From Verrucomicrobiota bacterium (lineage in GTDB: Bacteria; Verrucomicrobiota; Verrucomicrobiia; Chthoniobacterales; SZAS-18): a DNA stretch of 47,290 nt. This document shows positions 42,493-47,290 of the stretch, in pieces. The notes beneath the pieces are model-generated. The model was not told the DNA's origin. It ran no database searches and worked only from the letters and a program-made list of their open reading frames with translations. The position numbers and the translations under genes are program-made. The DNA is taken from positions 1 to 47,290 of the forward strand of contig JAFAXH010000167.1 in NCBI GenBank assembly GCA_019241085.1, given 5' to 3'. The stretch's first letter is position 1. Each line of letters starts with the position of its first letter.

Positions 42493-43656
42493 ATGGAACT
42501 CGCCGCCCGCGTCACGCAACTTACCCCGTCCCTTTCCCTCGCCATCGACAGCCGTGCCAAGGCCATGATCGCCGCCGGCCAGGAGGTCTGCTCCTTCGGC
42601 GCTGGCGAGCCGGATTTCGACACGCCCGAGCACATCAAAGCCGCCGCCATCGCCGCGCTCGAAGCGGGCTTCACCAAATACACGCCCAGCAGCGGCATCC
42701 CGGAATTGCGCGAAGCCATCGCGGCCAAGCTCGCCGCCGACAATGGCGTTTCCTACAAGGCCAGCCAAATCATCGTCACCAACGGCGGCAAGCAGGCGTG
42801 CGCCGAGGCGATCCTCGCCACCTGCGGCGAAGGCGACGAAGTCATCATCCCCGCGCCGTATTGGTTGAGCTACCCGGAAATGGTCCGCCTCGCCGGCGCC
42901 GAGCCGGTCTTTGTTTCCACCAGCGAAGCGAACGGCTGGAAGATGACGGCCGAGGAATTTGAAAACGCGATGACACCGCGCACGAAGATGATGATCCTCA
43001 ATTCGCCCAACAACCCGACCGGCGCCGTCTATTCCCGCGCGGAAATGGAAGCCCTCCTCGCCGTGGCCGCCGAGGAGGAAATCCTCATCCTCAGCGACGA
43101 GATTTACGAAAAGCTCGTCTATGACGACGCGCAGCACATCTCCATCGCTTCGTTGTCCAAAGAAGCCTACGACCTGACCATCACGGTCAACGGCTTCTCG
43201 AAATCCTACGCCATGACCGGCTGGCGCCTCGGCTACCTCGCCGCCCCCGAACCCATCGCCAAGGCCATCGACGCCGCGCAGAGTCATTTCACCTCGAATG
43301 TCTGCGCCTTCGCGCAAAAAGGCGCGCTCGCGGCGCTGCAAGGCGACCAAGGCCCGGTCAACGACATGCGCGACGAATTCAACGTGCGGCGCGACTACAT
43401 GTTCGACCGCATTTCCAAGATTCCGAACGTCACCGCCGTGCAGCCGCTCGGCGCGTTCTACATCCTGGTGAACATCGCCAAGCTCGGGCTGACCTCGACG
43501 AATTTCGCCGACCGACTCCTGAGCAAAGCCGCCGTCGCCGTCGTCCCCGGCATCGCCTTCGGCGACGACCGCACGATCCGCCTGAGCTACGCGACGAGCC
43601 TAGATATTATTAAAAAAGGACTCGACCGCTTCGAGGACTTTTGCCGGAGCGTGTAA
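42493..43656 (+). CDS. Class I PLP aminotransferase, aspartate aminotransferase type
   Basis: The 387-residue enzyme transfers amino groups between aspartate (or a related amino acid) and 2-oxoglutarate in the cytoplasm. The PLP lysine is Lys237 in NGFSKSYAMTGWRLGY. GAGEPDFDTPEHIK, the Tyr-containing TKYTPSSG, LNSPNNPTG and SDEIYEKLVYD are all typical of the I-gamma aspartate aminotransferase group. Length and motif order are normal. It follows the NDK-like gene by 61 bases on the same strand, so the two may be co-transcribed. Substrate could include prephenate or another keto acid, as in some members of this group. Confidence 0.93.
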   Translation: MELAARVTQLTPSLSLAIDSRAKAMIAAGQEVCSFGAGEPDFDTPEHIKAAAIAALEAGFTKYTPSSGIPELREAIAAKLAADNGVSYKASQIIVTNGGKQACAEAILATCGEGDEVIIPAPYWLSYPEMVRLAGAEPVFVSTSEANGWKMTAEEFENAMTPRTKMMILNSPNNPTGAVYSRAEMEALLAVAAEEEILILSDEIYEKLVYDDAQHISIASLSKEAYDLTITVNGFSKSYAMTGWRLGYLAAPEPIAKAIDAAQSHFTSNVCAFAQKGALAALQGDQGPVNDMRDEFNVRRDYMFDRISKIPNVTAVQPLGAFYILVNIAKLGLTSTNFADRLLSKAAVAVVPGIAFGDDRTIRLSYATSLDIIKKGLDRFEDFCRSV

Positions 43657-43692
43657 GGCGCGACGCGCGGCCGTCGCCGAAGGCTTGTTGGC

Positions 43693-44142
43693 GTGAATGC
43701 CGTGTCCGGCTTAGCTTCGGGCAATGGACTCAAGTCGCGGAGTCTATTTCGGGCAGGTCTGCTCTTCACCGGATTCACTATCGCTTTTTGCTTCGTTCTC
43801 TACGACTTCGCCCGACACGGTTTTGCCGGTGAGCACATCAGTCGTGGGCTGCTGTTTTGCGGTGGCGGTGTGTCCACCGGTCCTGATTCTTTCCTGTTGA
43901 TCTTCCTCGGCTTGGGCAGCTTTTTTGCGTGGCGCAACCTCGCGGTTGTCCGTTCCGCAAATCATCAAACCCCTCAGCAGCCGGCGCAGCCGAGGCCAAT
44001 CGGCGCGGCATGGACGAGCCGCAGAAGTTCCTCGGCATCTGCGCGCGACGCTCGGAAATACTTCGAGAAACCCATCGAATGTAAACCCGTCAATTTAGGG
44101 CCAAGTGTCAGGTGCGGCGGCCCTACAGCAGTGAAACCGTAG
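43693..44142 (+). CDS. Possible small membrane protein
   Basis: A GTG at 43693 opens 149 residues. Two hydrophobic segments stand out: LFRAGLLFTGFTIAFCFVLY (19-38) and SFLLIFLGLGSFFAWRNLAV (66-85), separated by a Gly-rich loop, which fits a two-helix membrane protein. After residue 90 the sequence turns Arg/Ser/Pro-rich and lacks a clear pattern, so the real stop or frame may be earlier. No ribosome binding site is obvious. If it is not a gene, the 538 bases from 43657 to 44194 hold nothing I can name. Confidence 0.4.
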   Translation: MNAVSGLASGNGLKSRSLFRAGLLFTGFTIAFCFVLYDFARHGFAGEHISRGLLFCGGGVSTGPDSFLLIFLGLGSFFAWRNLAVVRSANHQTPQQPAQPRPIGAAWTSRRSSSASARDARKYFEKPIECKPVNLGPSVRCGGPTAVKP

Positions 44143-44194
44143 GGAGGTATCTATCGACGCGGGAGTTGGTCGCCTGTCCTAGTTGATCTCGGAG

Positions 44195-44563
44195 ATGCGT
44201 TACCTCGCTTTGCTATTGTTGCTTTTCGTTCTTGGTTGCTCAAAGCAGCCACCGGCGGATCGTTGTGCTTCCAACGCGAGACAGATCAACCTGGCTTGCA
44301 GGCTTTATTCGGACGATCACGACGGAAACTTTCCTCATACTCTGCAAGAATTAGTTGGAAGCCCGTATCTGAAGGACAACACCTTACTTATCTGCCCACT
44401 ATCCCCTCGACGAGAACCGATTGGTTACGATTATTTCGGCGGTAAGACCACAGACTTAGACAGCAAGCCCTTGCTTCGTGCCAAACATACTTGGCCTGAT
44501 GGACACAGAGTGACCGTTTATATTGATGGTCACATGGACATCAAGTCAGACGATAAGAAGTGA
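44195..44563 (+). CDS. Small lipoprotein, pilin C-terminus-like
   Basis: The ATG at 44195 gives 122 residues; a TTG 12 bases earlier is possible. A lipoprotein signal (RYLALLLLLFVLGCSKQ) places the acylated cysteine in the lipobox FVLGC. The mature part opens with CASNARQINLACRLYSDDHDGNFPHTLQEL. This resembles the conserved segment that follows the N-terminal helix in type II-like pseudopilins abundant in Verrucomicrobia and Planctomycetes (DUF1559-like). The pilin helix itself has been replaced by a lipid anchor. GC content is well below that of its neighbours. It converges on the exbD pair. Confidence 0.7.
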   Translation: MRYLALLLLLFVLGCSKQPPADRCASNARQINLACRLYSDDHDGNFPHTLQELVGSPYLKDNTLLICPLSPRREPIGYDYFGGKTTDLDSKPLLRAKHTWPDGHRVTVYIDGHMDIKSDDKK

Positions 44564-44609
44564 GGGCACTTATCCAGGCAAGCGAACATGCTTGGTCCAT
44601 TGTATCCCT

Positions 44610-45029
44610 TCACCCGAAGCTCAGATTCTTCACTCCCGCAGCGGCGGCGGCGTTGAGCACCTGGATGACGCGCTCTTGCCGCACGTCGGGCGCGGGCTGG
44701 ATGATGACGGGGTCTTTGCCGCCGTAGCTGATGAGTTCCTTGAGCTTGTCGCGCGTGCCGGGCAGCTCGGCGTTCGTCGGCGATTCGTCGTAAGCCTGGC
44801 CGTTGATGAGCACCTGGCCGTCGCTGGCAATTTGCACGACGATGGGCGTGACCGGCTCGTTCGCGCCGACGGCAGCGCGACCGCTGGGCAGGTTGATGCC
44901 CAACTCGCGCTCGACGACCTGCAAGCCAGCCGAGGCCATGAAGAAGAGCATGAGCACGAAGACCACGTCCACCATCGGCGCGATTTGAAACCCGAGGTCG
45001 CCGTCTTCTGTTCCGATGGTGCCGGCCAT
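44610..45029 (-). CDS. exbD: ExbD/TolR-family proton-channel protein (second copy in operon)
   Basis: The ATG at 45029 gives 139 residues. One membrane helix (about 14-35) reads IAPMVDVVFVLMLFFMAS, with Asp21 as the proton-carrying residue. The periplasmic domain follows (VVQIASDGQVLINGQAYD, KDPVIIQPAPDVRQERVIQVLNAAAAAG). ExbD subunits sit inside the ExbB ring and pass proton-motive force to TonB. It is the last gene of the minus-strand set. The 134-base gap to the other exbD holds a perfect 36-base inverted repeat that ends six bases before this start codon. No ribosome binding site is visible. Confidence 0.93.
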   Translation of the reverse strand: MAGTIGTEDGDLGFQIAPMVDVVFVLMLFFMASAGLQVVERELGINLPSGRAAVGANEPVTPIVVQIASDGQVLINGQAYDESPTNAELPGTRDKLKELISYGGKDPVIIQPAPDVRQERVIQVLNAAAAAGVKNLSFG

Positions 45030-45035
45030 TTGGGG

Positions 45036-45164
45036 GAGAAGAAAGTTGAGAGTTGTTAGTTGAGAGTTGAGCGACCGAAGAAAAGAAGAAAGGAGGAGCC
45101 GCGAGTGTTTTTTTCGAAGTTCTGGACTCTCAACTCTCAACTAACAACTCTCAACTTTCTTCTC
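45036..45164. repeat. Perfect 36-base inverted repeat between two exbD genes
   Basis: Arms at 45036-45071 and 45129-45164 are exactly complementary over 36 bases, made mainly of GTTGAGAG and GTTGTTA words. The loop is 57 bases. The right arm overlaps two bases of the stop codon of the upstream exbD and the left arm ends six bases before the ATG of the downstream exbD, so it fills the whole junction. Complete identity of the arms suggests a recent or actively maintained element. Confidence 0.95.
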
Positions 45165-45666
45165 ACTGCGCTCCAGCCGTCGTCGCTTGCTGTTTCGCGC
45201 CTTCTTTATCCACGACGGAAAAGGTGACATTTTTAATGCCGGCCGCGCTGGCCGCCGCGATGACCGCGCGGGTGAATGCCCAGCGCGTCGCTTTATCCTC
45301 GCGCACCAGCACGCGCGTCTCAGGCACTTCGGCGAGGCGTTCTCTCAACAAAGGAATGATTTCCTCGGGCGCATTGAACGCGCGGTCGTCGATGATGATG
45401 CCGCCAGCGTCGGCGGCGGTGTTCCACGAGACGTTGATCTTTACTTCCTTCGCTTTCTTTTTGTCGCTCGCATCCGTGGCCACCGGCAGCTCAATGCCTT
45501 TGGTCGATTGCAATACTTCCGTCGAAGAGATCGACATGAAAAAAACGAGCAACACGAGCAACACGTCGATCATCGGCGCGATCTGAAAATCCGGGTCTTC
45601 CTCCGGCAATTCGCGCACCGAATTCTTCTTGCGACGGTGCTTGGAGCGGATGCGCGCGGCGCTCAT
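45163..45666 (-). CDS. exbD: ExbD/TolR-family proton-channel protein (first copy in operon)
   Basis: The 167-residue protein has the same layout as its partner: a basic cytoplasmic start (RIRSKHRRKKNS), DFQIAPMIDVLLVLLVFFMS with Asp34 in the membrane helix, and a periplasmic domain (KINVSWNTAADAGGIIIDD, AFTRAVIAAASAAGIKNVTF). The two ExbD proteins are clearly distinct, not a recent duplicate, so the complex may hold a heterodimer. It follows exbB on the same strand with an inverted repeat (45684-45798) between them and precedes the second exbD. Two ExbD genes after one ExbB is common in TonB-type clusters. Confidence 0.94.
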   Translation of the reverse strand: MSAARIRSKHRRKKNSVRELPEEDPDFQIAPMIDVLLVLLVFFMSISSTEVLQSTKGIELPVATDASDKKKAKEVKINVSWNTAADAGGIIIDDRAFNAPEEIIPLLRERLAEVPETRVLVREDKATRWAFTRAVIAAASAAGIKNVTFSVVDKEGAKQQATTAGAQ

Positions 45667-45683
45667 GGCTCAGACGGTTTTTC

Positions 45684-45798
45684 AGACAGAATTCACAGAA
45701 TTAAACAGAATTTTTGTCGAGGAAAAACACGATGGCTCGCGACGAATACTGCTTACTTCTGTCTCAAACAATTCTGTAAAATTCTGTGAATTCTGTCT
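45684..45798. repeat. Word-repeat inverted repeat between exbB and exbD
   Basis: A perfect 19-base pair (AGACAGAATTCACAGAATT at 45684-45702, its complement at 45780-45798) is flanked by further near-matching ACAGAATT words, giving about 35 paired bases with few mismatches. It begins 16 bases after the exbB stop (45814 on the minus strand) and ends 17 bases before the exbD ATG. The EcoRI-like GAATTC centre is part of the word. Confidence 0.92.
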
Positions 45799-45813
45799 AA
45801 AAAATCTCCCGTT

Positions 45814-46752
45814 TCATCCCGCCCAATCCAGCGTTGAGCCGCACTGCGGGCAGGGCGTTTCGCCGGCGGTGATGGCGGCGTTGCAGACCGGGCAGTTGGT
45901 GGTCAAGGCCATCGACACACGGCGCGAAGACGCGGCGCCGGGCAGGAGCACGCCTTCGCCGGCGGAGAAATTTTCCCCAATCCGCAAACCTTGCAGTTCC
46001 TCGTAAGGCACGTCTTCGATGATCGCGCTGATCCGGTCTTCCGCGGCGACAATCGCGCTCTGCGTTTTGTTGCGAAAGACGTAGTAGAAAATGAACGCCG
46101 GGATCGCGATGAACAATCCGCTCGCCGTCGCCAGCAGCACCTCGCCAATCGCGCCCGCCAGCGCGCGCGGATCGCCGATGCCCGAGCGGCCGAGCGTGGC
46201 AAACGCCTTGATCATCCCGATGACCGTGCCGAGCAAGCCGATCATCGGCGAGACGACGCCGATCACCGACAGATACGAATTGCGGGTGCGCAACACCGTC
46301 GCCTCGCGCAAGGCGTGCTCGGCCAGCGCGTCCTCGACGGCGTCCTTGCCGCGGCCGAGACGTTCGAGGCCGCTGCGCAGCACGTTGGCGAGATAGTTCC
46401 GGTTGGCCCGGCAGGTTTCCCACGCTTCCTGATAATTGCCGGCGGCGACGAGGTCTTTCAACGAGCGCACCAGCGTCGGCGGCGCCAGCCGGTCGGCGCG
46501 CAAGGTGAGGAAATTCTGGATGACGAACGTGACCATGACAATCGACGCCGCCAGGATCATGAGCCAGATCATGATGCCGAGCGGGCCGGTTTTGAGGATG
46601 CTCTGGAGCACGGTTTCCTCCGGCGCGCTCGCGCCAGGGACGGCGGTTTCCTGCGCCAAGCCAGCCGCCGGCAGCGCGAGGAGCGCGCCCAGCGCGAGGC
46701 TCAACCAACCCAAGCCGCGCGGGACGCGGATCGAACAAAGGAGGAACTTCAT
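45814..46752 (-). CDS. exbB: MotA/TolQ/ExbB proton-channel protein with C-terminal zinc ribbon
   Basis: The ATG at 46752 gives 312 residues. A cleavable or leading hydrophobic segment (15-33) is followed by three helices: 56-82, about 158-184 (SVIGVVSPMIGLLGTVIGM) and 200-226. The cytoplasmic part between helices 1 and 2 is the usual ExbB helical region. After IIEDVPYEELQGLRIG the normal protein would end, but here about 50 more residues finish in CPVCNAAITAGETPCPQC (Cys287, Cys290, Cys301, Cys304), a zinc-ribbon pattern. ExbB forms the pentamer of the TonB motor. The ribbon is extra and may bind RNA, protein or metal. It heads the set exbB-exbD-exbD. Confidence 0.93.
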   Translation of the reverse strand: MKFLLCSIRVPRGLGWLSLALGALLALPAAGLAQETAVPGASAPEETVLQSILKTGPLGIMIWLMILAASIVMVTFVIQNFLTLRADRLAPPTLVRSLKDLVAAGNYQEAWETCRANRNYLANVLRSGLERLGRGKDAVEDALAEHALREATVLRTRNSYLSVIGVVSPMIGLLGTVIGMIKAFATLGRSGIGDPRALAGAIGEVLLATASGLFIAIPAFIFYYVFRNKTQSAIVAAEDRISAIIEDVPYEELQGLRIGENFSAGEGVLLPGAASSRRVSMALTTNCPVCNAAITAGETPCPQCGSTLDWAG

Positions 46753-46820
46753 AACGTGAAGGGAGAATCTACATTTTTTCCAATACAACAAACCACACCG
46801 CGCTGCCGAGTCTCTTCATC

Positions 46821-47290
46821 TCACGGCGCGATCACGCCCGGATGCACGGCGCGCAACGCGTCCGCCGCTTTTTGCGCCGCCGCGACCGCCGCCCGGTCGC
46901 GATAAAACAGCGTGACCGTCCGCAGATAACTCGTCAACGCCGCGGGCAAATCGCCCGCCGCTTCCTGCTGCCGCCCGAGCAGCAAAAACACCTGGCCATA
47001 CGCGGCCGCCTCCGTCGGCGAGGCTTTCAGCGGATTTTGCAAAGCCGCCGCGGCCAGCGGTTCCAGCCGGGCGCGCGCGCCGGCCGCGTCGCCTTTCGCC
47101 AGCGCCAGCCGCGCCAGGCTGACGGTCGTGCGCACGGAATCGCCGCCGCCTCCGCCGCCGTAAACTTTGGCGTAATCGGCATACGCCGCCTCCGCGCGGG
47201 CGAGGTCTTTTTTTTCCAAATAAATATCGCCGAGCAACGCCGCCGCGTCGCGCGCCCAGTCGGTCGGCAATCCGCGAAACGTCTCGGCCA
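46821..47290 (-). CDS. TPR-repeat protein (5' end outside window)
   Basis: The frame enters from the right edge (AETFRGLPTDWARDAA) and ends at 46821, giving at least 156 residues of the C-terminus. Tetratricopeptide helices are clear: AALLGDIYLEKKDLARAEAAYADYAKVY, LARLALAKGDAAGARARLEPLA, YGQVFLLLGRQQEAAGDLPAALTSYLR. A run of six glycines sits in one loop. It lies 68 bases upstream of exbB on the same strand. TPR proteins of this type usually sit beside ExbB/ExbD or Tol clusters and may be periplasmic partners like YbgF. The partial length prevents a firmer name. Confidence 0.75.
   Translation of the reverse strand, partial: AETFRGLPTDWARDAAALLGDIYLEKKDLARAEAAYADYAKVYGGGGGGDSVRTTVSLARLALAKGDAAGARARLEPLAAAALQNPLKASPTEAAAYGQVFLLLGRQQEAAGDLPAALTSYLRTVTLFYRDRAAVAAAQKAADALRAVHPGVIAP

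Noticed and set aside
43744..43968. Minus-strand frame of 74 codons
   Set aside because: Charged and Gln/Glu-rich without pattern; the plus-strand frame has two plausible membrane helices and is the better candidate.

Overview
The window is GC-rich chromosomal DNA, best explained as a verrucomicrobial genome (Opitutaceae-like, PVC superphylum). The reasons are a Chlamydia-type class Ic ribonucleotide reductase, futalosine-pathway menaquinone genes, a Gram-negative envelope gene set (heptose epimerase, LptF/G permease, ExbB/ExbD, TonB, outer-membrane barrel) and many long inverted repeats between genes. The species placement is inference; the gene content is read from the sequence. I found no rRNA, tRNA, transposase, phage gene or CRISPR array.

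Layout. 1-3290: a partial HD-domain nuclease, an exported protein and a TPR protein. 3313-8499 (minus): the deoxynucleotide block nrdA, a small beta-helix-like gene, nrdB and dcd, preceded by a 463-base leader with three DnaA-box-like repeats. 8963-11993 (minus): mqnE-mqnA-hldD, with a perfect Rex- or CRP-like palindrome upstream, divergent from an ECF sigma factor. 12234-14492: sigma factor, Nudix hydrolase and TonB-domain protein. 14509-21053: glycosyltransferase, tiny membrane protein, DinG-like helicase, LptF/G permease, a hypothetical and a Dus enzyme. 21064-26341 (minus): sedolisin-like protease, MgtE and an outer-membrane barrel. 26472-32772: DnaJ/CbpA-like co-chaperone, glycosyltransferase, a membrane protein that runs into argS, argS and ptsN. 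33020-37013: GH2 beta-mannosidase, a release-factor-like protein and mannose-6-phosphate isomerase. 37173-43656: FtsK, a RodZ-like protein, a double-NDK-fold protein and an aminotransferase. 43693-47290: a small membrane protein, a lipoprotein and an energy-transduction operon (TPR protein, ExbB, ExbD, ExbD).

Most unusual signal. Seven gene junctions (18064-18153, 19911-20028, 25195-25320, 27463-27630, 32121-32224, 45036-45164, 45684-45798) are filled by long inverted repeats. Their arms are built from short repeated words such as GTTGATG, GTTGAGA, CAGAATT, TCTAAGTT and TTAATC. The primary sequences differ between sites but the architecture is the same, and each element ends 3 to 35 bases before a start codon. 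Six of the seven lie between genes on the same strand. One word family also appears as a single in-frame arm inside ftsK. I did not recognise this as a named element family.

Other points to check are the Rex-like site before mqnE, the 11-base-spaced DnaA-like boxes before nrdA, Phe in place of the radical Tyr in NrdB, a composition break inside nrdA at a domain boundary, a 270-base convergent overlap with argS, a zinc ribbon on ExbB, and an NDK tandem with one half lacking the catalytic histidine.
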